Assembly: GCA_003864495.1 (NCBI GenBank) | Contig: PEDN01001374.1 | Location: forward strand, 62,001-126,000 | Origin: Nemopilema nomurai | Taxonomy: Eukaryota > Cnidaria > Scyphozoa > Rhizostomeae > Rhizostomatidae | Length of the DNA stretch: 64,000 nucleotides | Direction of reading: 5' to 3' | Shown here: positions 34,701 through 46,262 of the stretch, piece by piece | Numbering within the stretch: the first letter of the stretch is position 1 | Layout: the number at the start of each line of letters is the position of its first letter | Position numbers and translations under genes: made by a program | Notes under the pieces: generated by a model | Told to the model about the DNA's origin: nothing | Seen by the model: only the letters and a program-made list of their open reading frames with translations | Databases searched by the model: none

Positions 34701-37653
34701 CTTGAGCTGTAAGGATGTGACTTGACTGCTTTTGAGATTGCTCACCTAGATGCCTGTTTTATGTTGTATTCTTACTGATTATCTTGACTTTTTTAGTATC
34801 TGCTTTGCACAAAATGCTGCTAGTGTTTTTCTAATCAAAATGTTCTTGTGAGACTTTATAGCACTACTAAGAGCTGTTTCACTCTCTCTCTTCTGGTTGC
34901 TCTCTTTATCTCTTTGTTTTTACTTTTGCCAGCAAATACCTTTGATTATCTTTTTTTTCTACTCTCTGTGTTCCCTAACTCAGACACTTTTGGCTTTGTC
35001 GTATCAAGCAATTAATACAGCATCAATAAGCATCAATAAAGACAAAATAATGATCTGCACACAAAAACCATGCACTCATTTTGAATTGAAACTGAGGCCA
35101 TGAAATATCTGAGAGGTTTCACCATTGTGGTGGTTAAGAATAGATTATTCAAGGGTCATAGATGCTTGTCATTCCAAGGTAATGTAATGTCATTCTAACA
35201 TATTGTCATTCTTATGTAATGTTATGCCTAGGGATCGTTTTTACTAAAACAGCTATTTTGTGTATAACTTGAACTAAAAGTTAGGATTTCTGTTGATTGT
35301 TCATAAAAACCTGTACTTGAATCTTTATCGAAAGAGTGATTTGAGTATTTTTTGTTTGTTTTTCATTAATATGTAATTTCATTTGGTGAACGCCTTTTGA
35401 AAGAACCTAATTTGCATAAAGAAAACATATCACACAATTATTGCATGGTTTTTTAACCTGTGAAACACTTTTGCTAAGTGTATGTTTCACTAAATTCTAC
35501 TGCAAGATGCCAGTATGCAAAGCCTCCAGATCTTTTAAAATGGCTTAAAGAAAATAAAGAGTTTATAACTAATGGGGAAGTAGTCTTTTGTAAAGTTTGT
35601 GATAAGAAGATTTACCGGGAATTACTGTCACCAGACAGTTTTCCCAACAGTTCCAAATATGAACTATTTTGCACTAAAACATGTACTAAAACACTCCTTT
35701 TTTTGTCTAAAGCGCTTCTTTATTTTGCACTATGCACTCAACTGAAAGGCCTTCTTATTTTGCACTAAAATCCAATCTCTAGTAATGTCCGTAACACTAA
35801 AAAAATGGAAAAATAATACTGGGATTAGAAATAAACATTTCTTAATTTTCATTTTTAAGCAAAATAAGAATATTTTTAATATGGAACAAATAAACTTTGA
35901 TAAACTTGCTTGTAAGTAAAAAAATACTTATTTATGTTACGGACATTACAGTCATGATCATATCTTTTCAACTTAAAAATAGATGCTTCTATTTTTAAAA
36001 AACCTTTAAAAATACCTATTGGATATTATTATCAGAAGAACATGAATAAAACAGAAAAAAGTATTTGTCCTTTTAATTCAATCAGTCAAATATAATTTTT
36101 CTACATGAGAAATGTGATAGTTTTCAGCCTGGTGAGACTTGCAATTGAACTTTTTAACATCAATGTAAAAAAGGTAACATTAATTGATGTGCAAGGCTGT
36201 GTAAACTAATACGCAAGGCAATGTAAGCTTGAATTTCTACACAAATAATCTCTTTGTGCATGTATTTTCCCACAGTAAAATAACTTGAAGAAAGGTGCTA
36301 TTTGTATCAGTTCTGTCCCAGTAGAGACTTTTTTAATGATCCCCTGCATCAATGAAAAAATTTGTATGACAATGAAGTTTTTCTGATATTCAAATTACAG
36401 ACAAAATTTGCAAATATCATTCAGTCTTGTAGATGTTCATACTCACTTGAAAAATTGTTTGTTCATCGCATTCAATTTCTTTGGCCTATTTAGTTCGACC
36501 ATCAGCACATGGTCTGCTGGTTGTGATAACTTAAGAGTTTCATACTGAGCAGTAGACATGGTGCCTTGCAGTCTTGCAGCACTTCTTGCGAGCAAGGAAG
36601 GGACCTTGTCTAGAAAGGAAGTAACAAAGGACAAAAATAAGTTGGATTTAACCTTTTTATAGAAAGGCAGTGACTTTGCCATACTCAGTAGTCTGCAGCA
36701 AGTGGGTCACATGTGGCCCTTAGGGCCTGTAAGGCTTTTATGAGTCTTATGTTCTTGCAGAATAATGGAAAGTTGGCAAAGTGACACATAGCACCAAGTT
36801 GAACTTTAGATTCACAAACAATGAAAGAGAAGTGCATAATTTGATCTTATCTAAAAATAAAAAACTTTTCAGACACTTCTAGTAATTGAAACTGGTGAAA
36901 AATTAAGAAACTTTTAGTACTACAACCAAAGCTAGGTTTCTTATAAAAAAATGTATTAACATAGGCTGTAAGCAGTTACATAGGTTGTACCTACATACTT
37001 TATCAAAGCTACAGCATATCTACGATTGGATGCATTTTTATTTTTAGATTAACAGCTATTCATAATTCGTTTAGTTCAAAATCATGTTGTATTATGAGTT
37101 GGGGCCTTTGCATACATTCCAAAATTAAACTTTGCCCCCTAGTTTATCAGGGTGGCTGACCCACTGTAAAACGTGGAAAAAATTTACACTTTAGGGTGAT
37201 TCTGCAAAAGGTGTTGCCCAATAGCTGATTCACACTTAATTTTGGCATTGCATCTTTTAATTTTAACTCGGCTGTTCACCTTCTGCAGAGGTTTTATCCC
37301 TATGCTAATGAGAACATGCTGCCTAATTTTCTCTTACAACCATTCCATAGGGTAATCTACATAACAAGCTTCACATCAGCAAGATAATTTGTATCAAACG
37401 AAACTTTTATAGTGGGTAGGAACGCAATCCAATCTCTCTCTATTAGTTTACCTACTTAAAAAGTTCCTCTTCCTTAATCATCTAATTTAACATGTCATTT
37501 CTTTTAGTATGCAGTTTTTTACGAAATGTTTATCATCTAGTTGTGAAACGTCGCAATAGCCATATTTTACATCGCCTGTAAGTGAATTTGTCACTTACCT
37601 TGCGAAAACCCAGTAAGCAATCTTGTGGTTGATCTTGCAAGTCTATTCGCCAT
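25736..37653 (-). CDS. ECH1: Delta3,5-delta2,4-dienoyl-CoA isomerase
   Basis: ECH1 is a crotonase-fold enzyme that shifts double bonds during beta-oxidation of odd-position unsaturated fatty acids, in mitochondria and peroxisomes. Eight exons join in phase: 37653-37599, 36609-36447, 28459-28371, 27432-27188, 26852-26782, 26639-26568, 26147-25997 and 25831-25736, giving 313 residues (human 328). Exon 1 encodes a basic, acid-free leader (MANRLARSTTRLLTGFSQ) typical of mitochondrial targeting; the last residues are TFSKL, a peroxisomal PTS1 signal. The crotonase oxyanion region is HSACIGGGIDMVAACDIRLC, and KEADIGLAADLGTLQRLP keeps the acidic residues that the family uses in catalysis. Near the C-terminus SPVAIAGTKENLNYSRDHS is highly characteristic. 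Intron 2 (36446-28460) is about 8 kb and carries a complete transposon, a MITE and an intact gene on the opposite strand. Confidence 0.95.
29334..30168 (+). pseudogene. THAP-domain frame inside the transposon
   Basis: From ATG 29334 the frame reads MPEANCSIFGCSTSRRNKEL, then SIFKIPLPYSETSKKWKSEL, which is the first half of a THAP (C2CH) zinc finger. The second half appears after a gap at about 30086-30168 as QRQIDTNKIYICERHFSADQ, supplying the final Cys and His (CERH). An intron is needed to join the two, with an acceptor near 30085; the donor side after 29471 is not convincing. A stop follows the second part at 30166-30168, so the protein would be a truncated DNA-binding domain. Confidence 0.6.
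31630..32023 (-). pseudogene. C2H2 zinc-finger frame inside the transposon (broken)
   Basis: Starting at ATG 32023 the minus strand reads MAANKHESLPVEELDDILYL and, after an in-frame stop, FECNVCGKACKSRRGLSRHT followed by NSKHR, a recognisable C2H2 zinc finger. A frame change downstream of the finger is then needed to reach a second open stretch (SADEISRQKLHPLQLKAIVL) that ends at 31630. The stop and the frame change make it non-functional as it stands. Because it lies just inside the right inverted repeat it probably belongs to the element. Confidence 0.6.
32210..32508. mobile_element. hAT-type MITE, 299 bp
   Basis: The ends are perfect 14-bp inverted repeats, CATAGGCGCCGACT at 32210-32223 and its complement at 32495-32508. 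They are flanked by an exact 8-bp duplication, CATTCTAT, at 32202-32209 and 32509-32516. An 8-bp duplication and ends beginning CA-x-x-G fit the hAT superfamily. The interior has C-rich/G-rich stretches (GGGCTCGAGCCC and repeats of GCCCCCCCTGGGA) and no coding capacity. It lies 274 bp upstream of the MFSD1-like start. Confidence 0.85.
32783..34228 (+). CDS. MFSD1-like lysosomal major-facilitator transporter, intronless
   Basis: A single uninterrupted frame of 481 residues matches MFSD1, the lysosomal dipeptide transporter that in mammals works with GLMP. About 12 hydrophobic segments are visible. Family motifs run in order: YFCYDNPAALQ after TM1, YAWYSWPS and FLIDRVFGVR, GGETLAVAQNTYAAAWFMG, ARIGSTVNMN, HKDEAKTGDVIRLKDIKDF in the central loop, and GTAYGLMQSLQNVGL late in the protein. 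Vertebrate MFSD1 has many introns and an N-terminal di-leucine signal. Here there are no introns, the N-terminus lacks that motif, and an acidic di-leucine (ENEPLI) lies at residues 474-479 of the C-terminal tail. A polyadenylation signal AATAAA is at 34436-34441. The gene is nested in ECH1 intron 2 on the other strand, which together with the lack of introns suggests a retrocopy that remained intact. Confidence 0.92.
   Translation: MASENTDLTDFDKTLSTEVRGCGATVCCEPSSPCHRFIFLGFLCFLSFGVYFCYDNPAALQETILADMGIDKESFMNLYAWYSWPSVVMAMSGGFLIDRVFGVRLAAIIFALLITTGQIIFGIGAYVQKFWVMEAGRCVFGLGGETLAVAQNTYAAAWFMGKELNMVFGLQISMARIGSTVNMNIMQPVYQRFTQEFKEPDGDGYRILGYTLLFGVIFCLFSLCIALALAFLDKRANKILHKDEAKTGDVIRLKDIKDFPLSCWLISIICVMYYVAVFSFIDLGLVFFMSKYGFSHSQASVCNSLVYLISAGASPFFGFIVDRTGRSLYWLMFAILMTLLSHALLALTFLSPYVAMAVMGTFYSLLACSLWPLVSYEVPMHQTGTAYGLMQSLQNVGLGVCAIVAGRIVDESGYLMLEVFFCICLCVAMLAAVLLYLWDSAKGGRLNLSPKERKAKLEDEKVVQQDAMASTSHENEPLISS
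34442..35477. other. ECH1 intron 2, no feature recognised
   Basis: AT-rich intronic sequence between the MFSD1-like polyadenylation signal and a zinc-finger-like fragment. Nothing can be supported here. Confidence 0.4.
35500..35625 (+). pseudogene. Possible BED/CGGBP1-like zinc-finger fragment
   Basis: A short frame reads PPDLLKWLKENKEFI and GEVVFCKVCDKKI. A 'V-x-F-C-x-x-C' pair after a short helix resembles the start of BED-type zinc fingers found in hAT transposases and CGGBP1-like proteins. The frame runs on into low-complexity sequence and no partner His/Cys pair is seen. It may be transposon debris; confidence is low. Confidence 0.3.
35782..35949. mobile_element. Small inverted-repeat element (MITE), 168 bp
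   Basis: Perfect 15-bp inverted ends, GTAATGTCCGTAACA at 35782-35796 and its complement at 35935-35949, enclose an AT-rich non-coding interior. No clear target-site duplication is visible, so the superfamily is undecided. Confidence 0.6.
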
Positions 37654-39168
37654 TCTGAGGTCTTATGCTTCGTGTTGTTGCTGCTCCACGGGAGAAAGAT
37701 TGCGCGGGCAAATAAGTGTCTGCGCGCTTGGAAACTGTAGTAAATGAATTTTAAGTTTTCTGTAATGCAAAAAGCAAGCCAGGCAAACCATGACTGAAAA
37801 TTTTCCAACAAGAGCTACGCGAGACAAAGAACTAAATGAGATTTTTTTCCATTTTTCAACAAATTTAAATTTAGGGAAACGTTTCTTTTATTTGCAATTT
37901 GCATACACGAGAATGTGCTTACGAAGAAAACGAAATAGAAGGTAGTCGCCTCAAGTAAAATATTTCAAGAAAAAAATTTAAAGCTTTAAAACGAAAAGTA
38001 GATAAAAAGCTCAAAGAAGAGTTGCTATATTTTAAAAAAGCTAGTGAAATATAGTTTTTGCTTCGCATTTCCTATTTATGCTACCTTTTTAAAATGTAAA
38101 TCTGTCTCCCTTCGAGGATCTGAACGAATTTCTGCCACTAAATTATGTTTTTCAGACGATCTCTCAAAAAATTATGACGACCTATCCTTGAAGCTAAATA
38201 TACCGTTGTCTTCTTTTGTCGGCGTTGCGTACGCAGGTCCTCCATAGCAGCCCTTCGAAGACAAAGCAAGCTGAAGCCTTGTGTTTCTTACCAAGCAAAC
38301 CCTCATTTTTCACCTTTGGATTTCCTGAGGCTCGAATATCCAAATCAGCAAATAAAACAAAAGTAATCACACTTGCCCCCTGTTGCTCAAAGGCAACCGC
38401 TAAATATCAACGCTACCATTAACTTGAACGAAAATTTTATCTTGTCAAAGAAATCTTTATCGCATTACAAAATATGATCAGATACATAATCACACAAAAA
38501 ATCAATAACTTCGGTCAAAGTTTTTCTAAAACTACAAGGGCTTCTGCATAGTCCAGTTGATCAAGTTGATCTCTTGAAATCAAATGAAAAGAATGCCCGA
38601 AGCAGAAGAAGGGAATCTGAAAAATGGGGAACACTGGGGTATAGAGGGGGGACGCTGGCAAGTTGATATACACCATCAACTTGAAAATGGTCTTTATCTT
38701 GCGTGCAGATGCTATGGAAGGAGGCTTCTGATAGAATGGAATTGATTAGAATAATATGGAAGAACTCGAAGCAACTGGGACTGAGATTCAGTGGCAGTCT
38801 GGCAGGGATGGGGCGAAGGGTGCCATGGCCACACCAGCACACTTTTTATAGGAGTCCCAACGTTAACCAGAAGCACCAAAGCTGGGACATCTAACTACTA
38901 GAATGAAGGATTAACATAACTAGCAAATCAAAGAAGACGAAATACTAAATCTAAGGGAGGAGTCAAAATCACTGGTTATTGTAGTGAGCAACATTAGCAA
39001 AGATGCACACAAAGAACGCACAAGATTGTCTTGATAGACGGGTGGCACTGCACCACCAACTTGGTAACTGTCTCGTGAGTTTCTTTTTTATTGGTTCTTT
39101 TTTTACTCAATAAATAGTTACGTCTTCTAGTGAATAAACTTTGCAAACTATGATTTCTATGCTCTACA
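37654..39168. other. Intergenic, ECH1 to LEPROT paralogue A
   Basis: The ECH1 promoter should lie just above 37653. Open frames on both strands between 38044 and 38894 show no recognisable family. No repeat was found. Confidence 0.4.
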
Positions 39169-42100
39169 TCAAAATGAATCATCAGCAGCATCGAACACCA
39201 GAAAGAATGCAAGGATTGTGCAAAAGATAAACAAATTTCCAAGCATCACCAAGGCCATCGCACCCCATTTAATCTGCCAGAGAAGCAAGAGAGATGTCAG
39301 TTAAAAGATGAACTGAAAAAACTTTCTGCCTACAGGCCCGAGTGCTTCCTTGGCGCTATGGGCTTAATAGTAGCTATGTTGCATACAAAAACAACTATAC
39401 CTGAATGTGGAATGCCTAAATGAAAAATGCAGAATAAAACAGTCAAAGTAGGTACAAATGTCAAATTACTTGCATAGGAGGGATCAATTTCTATTTCCTG
39501 CCAATTAAAAGTCGCGAAAAATAACCCATGATATATCCTTGTCACTTGCAGATACACATGAGAAGCAATTAGACTAATGTTATTGAGAACAACAATTGAT
39601 TCAAATAAGTGCCTGAAATAAGTACTAAAAGCTTTTAAAAGTAGAATAAACAAATCAATTAGATTACTACTCACAATTTGCGCTCTTGCCAAAACAACAG
39701 GCAGCCCTAAAAATGGAGAATAGAGCAGTGAGACCCAGACTACTAAACAAACAAACAACATATTTTGGCTGATTGTTCAATAGAGACATTAATGACTAAA
39801 TCAAAAAGAGACTTGAAATAAGAATCCAAGCAAAATGGTTCTTCTTCTTTTAAATTATAGTATTAAGTAGACAAAAACTGTGTTGAATAAGTAACATACC
39901 GAATGCTGAAACAACAATGCCAGCAGTAAAGAAGAGAGCTATCTCGGCAACCAAGCTACAGAAAGCATAAAATGTAAGCGTAAGCAAAAGTGATAAAAGA
40001 AAAGCATGAAATCTTTAAGAGTTTACACATCAACAGCATGCATTCTGCAACTGATCGAGGAAAGTATCGTGCATGTTTGATAAAACATCAAATACAGCAT
40101 CAATTTTGAGTAACTGTTACAGATAAATATACATTAAGTGCAATCAAAGTGTTAGCAGTAATGAAAGCTTAGCATCAAAAATTAGCAAAATCATTTCCAA
40201 GTAGATCTGGTAGAAAACAAAAAAAGCCTGCAGAAACTTAGCATGCCTAGAGGAATGAGGTAGTAGAACTGCTATTTTCAATGAGAACGTGTCTCCCTAC
40301 AAAAGACTCTTTTACTCTTCTAAAGGAGTTAAAGCATACTTCGTATTGCCAGAAAATGAGGAGAAATCGCCTCCAAGCCTTCTTGTTATCAAAGCAGGAA
40401 TGGGTGCCAAGACATAGAAGAATACTGTAAAGAAATTAAAATTTCCATCAAAGAAAGATCTAGTAAGATGCCTAGTTGACATGCCCAATAAGGAAAAATT
40501 TGGCAAGCCCTCTTAAAATGTTTCTCAATATCTAGACAAAAATTTAATTTAAAACATATTCCTCCAAGTAGATCATGCTTTATTTGAAATGCAAATTTGC
40601 TTTTAACAGGGTTATAAGTTGTTGACAAAGAGCAAAAATTCTACTTCAAAAGAAAGGCCTTAAATATGCAGCAACTTCAATTGCAAATTATAAGAGGATT
40701 ATAAAACTTCACTAAAAGAAGCTACTTGGAATTTAAAATGTTTATTTTCCAGGTGCTTGAAAAGAAAATACTCACAGACAAACAGCACCCACCAAGGGCT
40801 GAAAAAGAGGAAATTAACATAATCATTAGGAAGAATGTTAGTTCTGCCAGAGTCAAGCACATTGTTCATCAATACTTTGGAACTGTCTGCTGCAAACTTT
40901 TTAGATTTTTTGCTTTCTTATAGAATAAAATGGTTTTACAGTTTGCAATGACAGGATGGGATGAACATTTCACATTGAACATTTTATACCTAGATGTATA
41001 AGCATGCTTTATTCAGGCCTTTTAGTTGGACGCACTTAAAAAAGCAAACTTTGATTGATTTCAAGCATTATATTTGTGTTTTTACTGAGCTAGTCAAATG
41101 TGCTTTCACTTTGTCTGTTCCTAAAAGTCACAGTACTTCCATATGAGAGGTCAAGTTGCTAATGTAAATCCACCATCTTTTCCTCATTGTTGACATTATA
41201 AATCATTACATTTAATATTTTAGTTATCAAGTGGCAGTCATTGCACTTTTAGATAATCAAACATTAGCTAATCACTTGGAAATAATACCTTAAGTTCCCC
41301 TAAGGTCCTGATGGACTTCCTTTAAACAAATATGGTTGGATGGGCATCGCCCTTCTAAGCAGAACCATGCAACGCCCTAACAAGAATTCCTTCAGGAAAA
41401 GGCCTTATATTCACCTTGATTTGCATTGATCTTATCTATGAAGCAGCTATATAATTTACATATTTACAGGAGCCAGCATGACATGTGCAAACAACCTATC
41501 AGGTCTTCGTAGCAAACGCATTTGGTTGGCTACCCTAGGAAAAAGCTCTCTAGCTAGAGAATATATTGTGTCTTAAATTTAACAGAAAGATATTAGTCTA
41601 TAATCACAACATTTAGGCATGCATGAACACTCAAAAGACCATATATTGGCACCAGTAGGTCAATAACAGATGAAAAACTGAGCCTTGGAAAATGAAAGGC
41701 AGTTTTAAAAACTAAATGCTAAAATCTTATACTTGATAGATGTATCAAGAATAAAAAGTTTACTTTCATGGACTCAATTTCCTCTCTCAAAAATTTAGTT
41801 TTGTTCGTTAAGCAGCAGCGATTCATAAGAGGAAGAGGCAGCTCTCAGATGAGACATTTTAAATTTCCTTATGTAATTTTGTTGGCTGTGATACATTGTA
41901 AAAGGAACTAGGAACCAATTAAGTGGAAAACAAATCTGAGAAATGCTGCAAAGAAAACAAGTCAAGCTCCACCATAAAAATATGTTTGGTCTCATGTCAC
42001 TTCCTCTAGAAGTCTCTTTGTTTGAGCTTAAATTGCTGTTGCTATTTGGTTTTCCTATGAGAGATCACTAGACTGGTTTTACAATAATTCAAAGTATTTT

Positions 42101-43222
42101 ACTACTTTTGTTGTTCTCAAACCAAAGATACATAAGTAAGTCATACCCTTTCTGTGTTTGAAATTCCTTTAGAGCACATCCAAGTACAACTAACAGTATG
42201 CCAATGGCAGCTGTAAATGACATTCCAATAATGCTAGGGAAATGTCAGAAGAAAAGTGTCTTGAAAAATCAAATAAAATAGGCAACATTTAAAGTATTCT
42301 AATCAGGTACTTGCAGAAATGTTAAAATTTCAATCTAATCAACAAATTAATTTTTGTTCTTTCGTTTAGATTTCTTAGTCAAATAAGTTTTTTTTGCTCA
42401 CTTAGTCACAATCCAGAGCACCATTATTCAACACTTAACAATATACTTCTCAAAAAATTCCTGTTAACATTAATAAAATTAACTGACAGACAGTCTGTAA
42501 TTGTACCCATTGGTTAGGCGAAAGATTCAAAATGATATGTGGCTCATTCAGAAGCATTTAGGCCCTAAATATATTGCATATTGATACAGTACTACATACT
42601 TCATCTTTTAACTGAATCAAGCTTTCCAATTCTATCAAACTCACAGGCAGTTGAAATTTTCATGTAGCTTCTAATATCATAAAATGTGATGCAGGTCTTC
42701 AACTCAAAAATAAATGGAGAGTCAGGAAACAGCATAATCTCTTTACACTCACTCACAAGATTCACATGACACAATACAAGTACTTTGCAGTACAAAACTT
42801 CACAATAGCTAAAAATGGCGGAGCCAGTTTTTCAATACTTAAAATACTTTTTGTTCGATACTCCTCTGGGCATGCAAACGTCGGAAAATAACTAAAAGCT
42901 GACACAATAAATGGGCTTCTTAAGCACAGAATAATATTAAAACTTATTCCACAGACTTTTCGAAGTTGACCCGATCTTATACTATTAAATAGATTCGTCC
43001 TACCATCGCCCAAATCGATGTTTCACTTGCACCTTATGATTTTAAAATGGGTACATACAGAAAAGCAGCCCTTATTTGGGCAAAAAATACAAAACCGGAG
43101 CCTAGTAGTAACGAAACAAAGCAAAAAGGAAGAGCAAGCTTAACTCTTACTATTCACACAATTAGCTTGGTTTCGAAATAAAGAACAGATCTTTGAGGAA
43201 CTTACCCTGCGACAGTACCCAT
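39169..43222 (-). CDS. LEPROT/Vps55 family protein, paralogue A
   Basis: LEPROT and LEPROTL1 are small four-helix endosomal membrane proteins, homologous to yeast Vps55, that slow receptor delivery to the surface (leptin and growth-hormone receptors in mammals) and act in sorting to lysosomes. Seven coding exons join in phase: 43222-43206, 42233-42147, 40798-40776 (23 nt), 40424-40340, 39955-39900, 39706-39675 and 39273-39169, for 134 residues (human 131). Signatures are IIGMSFTAAIGILLVVLGCA in helix 1, FYVLAPIPALITRR (human ISPIPHFIAKR), EIALFFTAGIVVSAFG, LPVVLARAQI and IKWGAMALVMLGNLFIF. The tail ends DAADDSF. A very short first exon and a 23-nt microexon encoding PWWVLFV are unusual. Whether it corresponds to LEPROT or LEPROTL1 cannot be told. 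Confidence 0.93.
40776..40798 (-). other. 23-nt microexon of LEPROT paralogue A
   Basis: On the minus strand an acceptor (ctctttttcag) is followed by 23 bases encoding PWWVLFV and a donor gtgagt. It fills the phase gap between exons 42233-42147 and 40424-40340, and supplies the residues matching the aromatic WPLF stretch of vertebrate LEPROT. Confidence 0.88.
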
Positions 43223-44100
43223 TTCAGTATTTATGGAACAACAGTATTGCCTCAGAGGTAGTTAATCATCAACTTCTCTACAACGAACCAGTTCTTGATG
43301 CGACCCTGGCGACAAAACAGTTGCCTAAGACTTGAAGTTACAGAGTAGTGCAAAAATTATCTGCCTTACTTTAACTAGATTCCAATAAATTCAAAGTTTT
43401 ATTTCTAAACGACAATACTGCCACTTATCGACATGAAATAATCCGAAATATGGATGATATTCATCATCGAAGAACAACATTAACAGTCGACTTCGCCGTT
43501 CTCCTTCTCACCAAAAGCTTCGGGCACACACAAGAGGCCATGACGCAATACGCAACAGTGGGCCGAACGAACACACCTAGGGCTGCCGTGGACACGGCGG
43601 ATTGTAGCAAAAAAGCCAGCAAGGCCAAATGTAGGATGGTCTGGCTTTATCAGCACTTGCCAATTGAATGTCCATCTTTTTTATTAAGATTGTAGAAAAT
43701 CAAGTGGCTCTAGGTACAACCTTGCGGAACAGAACCAGTGGCAGCTCAAGCCCTTGAAGAGTGGGGGATAAGACGGGGGCCGTGGCGCAACCCCTGAAAA
43801 TTTGTTTACCTTGAAAACTGTTTTCTCCCGTAGGACACAACCATTCTTTCCCAAGAAATGTACTCTAATTCACGGTTGGCAATCAACTTTATTGCCTAAA
43901 ACATAATTTCCGAACTTAGATATTTTAGGTTATTAAAAATCATGATAAAACATGCAAGGTGCGATTAGAGAGGTTCTCAAAGAGGCATAGAAACACGATG
44001 CTATGACTTTGCTTACGTGTTGTTTCCATGATTATAATAATGCTACTACTACTCTAACGTCACACGCAGTTAATACTGTACGACGCGTTTTACAATGCCA
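43223..44100. other. Upstream of LEPROT paralogue A, no gene supported
   Basis: Presumed promoter and 5' untranslated region next to the start at 43222. An 81-codon open frame at 43450-43695 has no recognisable family. A stretch near 43740-43800 is G-rich and resembles the end of a hAT-type element, but no partner end was found. Confidence 0.35.
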
Positions 44101-44140
44101 CGCCAGTTCCTTCTGTCCTGTGTCAGTTCAGATAATCTAT

Positions 44141-45720
44141 TCAATGTTTGTGCTTCTTTTGAGAGATCCAGTTTAATTCCGATGCTGGCCAGATCTTGCC
44201 TAACTGTCTGCATCCAGGTCGTCTAGGTCTTCCTTGTGTTCGTTTTACTTTCCTGAGATATTCTTTAAGAGTTTTCCTTGCTGGTGTATCTGGGTGCAAG
44301 CGCATGAGATGTCCTAGCCATGTTGGTCTCCTTTCTCTTATTATTTCACTCCATGGTTCACATTTCGTTCTGGCATAGAGCTCGTTGTTGGTAATATTTC
44401 TTTGCCAGTTATTTCCGAGAATCTTTCTTTGGTGTCTACGTTGGAAGGTGTCGATGGTGTTTTCTAGCTTCTTTGTTAATGTCCACAGTTCGCTATTATA
44501 CAAAAATACACTTGCTACATAGGCATTCAAAGTTCTTAGTTTGATCTTGATGGAGTTTTTCTTGCTGCTGAAAATGCTGTTGAGCGTTTTGTAGGCATCA
44601 ATTGCTAATATCTTTCTTCTGTTGATGTCTTTTTCTGTACCAAGTAGACTTCCAAGAACTTTGCATTCTTTCCATGCTTCATTTTCCTTTTGCTCGATGC
44701 TATGTTCTTCCGTTTTTGATACATTTATTCGCAGATTTCTTTCTTCAAGTTTACCAGGAATGGTTTCTTTAATATGATCTATTCGATGTTTCGCAGTAGA
44801 TGTCCATGTGATGTCATCAGCATACTGAGGGTTTATTTCAAAGTAGTTGTTCTCTCTGGATGGATCTGTTGCTGCCTTCTCGGTATTCATGGATCTGGCA
44901 AGGTAGAAGATGAAAAGCACTGCACTTAGACAGTCACCCTGTGCAATCCCTATTTCTGTTTTGATGTTTTCACCTTTCTCTTTTCCGACTTTGACTCGCA
45001 AGTTCACATCCTTTACCAAAAGGGACATCATGTGTAGTTCGTCGGGTTGAAGTATTTCTTGCAGGTCTTTTAATAATTTTCCGCGGCTTACCGTGTCGAA
45101 GGCCTTACTCATGTCTAGCAGTTAAAGGTAAATGTTGTAGTTGCTGGATGTTATTGCTTTCTCTGCTAGCATCTTGATTGCAAAACCTGTTCGGTCGTGC
45201 TTCCCCCAGCTTGGTAGGCAGCTTGTCCGATTGGGATTTCAGTGCTAATGCAAGTCTTCTAATCATACAGATGGCAAGCAATTTTCGTAGTACAGATAAC
45301 AGTATGACTGGTCGTAGATTTGAGGGCGGCCCTGGCTTTTCCCTGGTTTTGGAGAGGTTTTATGATGCCCTATTTGATCTGTTCTGGGTATTGTCCTGTG
45401 TTTGCCATGTTGTTTAGCAGTTTGGCCACGCCTTCGTGTATTTCCGGTGGTCCGCACTTTACAAACTCTGCATTTAGGTTATCATCCCCTACGCTTTATC
45501 TGTTCTTTAAACTTTCTGCTGCATTTTGTATTTCTGCGCCAGTAAAGGGTGTTTTCATTTCACAAGGCGGTATCGTCGGGAGTAATTCGTTCGTCTTCAT
45601 CGTAAACATTTTTTTGAAATGTTTCGTAATTAAAATTATCTGTTCTTTCTCAGAGCCAGCAATGCTACCATCCTCTCCTTGTACGATGAGGGGTTTCTTC
45701 GGTTTTCTATTATTAAGGGA
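44141..45720 (-). mobile_element. Non-LTR retrotransposon (LINE) fragment with reverse transcriptase
   Basis: The minus strand has an open 323-codon frame (45112-44141) that begins inside the reverse-transcriptase domain: DMSKAFDTVSRGKLLKDL, then GIAQGDCLSAVLF, then QYADDITW, the catalytic YADD box. It ends with ELWTLTKKLENTIDTFQRRH and RPTWLGHLMRLHPDT, a C-terminal pattern common in LINE polyproteins. Upstream to about 45720 the same protein continues but with several stops (for example just before DMSKAF), so the copy is dead. It has no visible endonuclease part, as expected of a 5'-truncated insertion. A TAA-rich microsatellite marks the upstream edge. Confidence 0.85.
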
Positions 45721-45748
45721 TTATAATAATAACAATAATAATAATAAT
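45721..45748. repeat. TAA-rich microsatellite
   Basis: Run of ATA/AAT trinucleotides with one AAC interruption, at the upstream edge of the LINE fragment. Confidence 0.8.
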
Positions 45749-45904
45749 GGAAACTTTTCATTTTCAATTCAATTAAAACTACAACCACAAATTTTACTAT
45801 TACAAAGGTAATTTGTAATTGGCTAGCCTGGTTTTACAAGTAAAAACTACAACAATCGTAAGGTAAAAGGAAAAACTGAAAAAAATTAAACAACCAAATT
45901 CAGA

Positions 45905-46262
45905 AAGGATGTAATTTTGGATTTGTCCATGGTTCCATGACTATGTCACCAGGTGTATCGGCCTTGTTACAGGTATGTCTTGCAGCCAGCAACAACGCGA
46001 AGGAGGGATTCTGGCAGAAAACGGAAAGAACAGTCACTGGTAAGGCTCAAGTTCCATTTTTTCAGGTATTCTGTGTAACAAGGGTATTGTTCAGGTACCT
46101 TATGACATTGAAAATATCCTGAGGCATGCAACTTTGCACCTTGAGCAAAAATTTGTTTATTTGTGGAAGATTCTGCTTAAAAAGTTGTGATAATAAAGAT
46201 CCTTGGGAGGTTAGGATGTTTTGCAGACGGTCTTTATGCTGGAGAGCCTTTAATGCTTCTTT
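45905..46262 (-). mobile_element. Second LINE fragment, zinc-binding C-terminal region
   Basis: The minus strand reads QSCMPQDIFNVIRYLNNTLV followed, after a frame change, by KKWNLSLTSDCSF, LPESLLRVVAGCKTYL and QGRYTW. This resembles the cysteine/histidine region (zf-RVT) that follows reverse transcriptase in several cnidarian LINE families. A stop and a frame change make it dead. On this strand it precedes the reverse-transcriptase fragment, which is the wrong order for one element, so it is a separate insertion. Confidence 0.55.

Noticed and set aside
43450..43695. 81-codon plus-strand open frame upstream of LEPROT A
   Set aside because: No recognisable domain; length expected by chance in this base composition.
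44141..46262. Single LINE spanning both fragments
   Set aside because: On the shared strand the zinc-binding tail comes before the reverse transcriptase, the reverse of LINE order, so two insertions are more likely.
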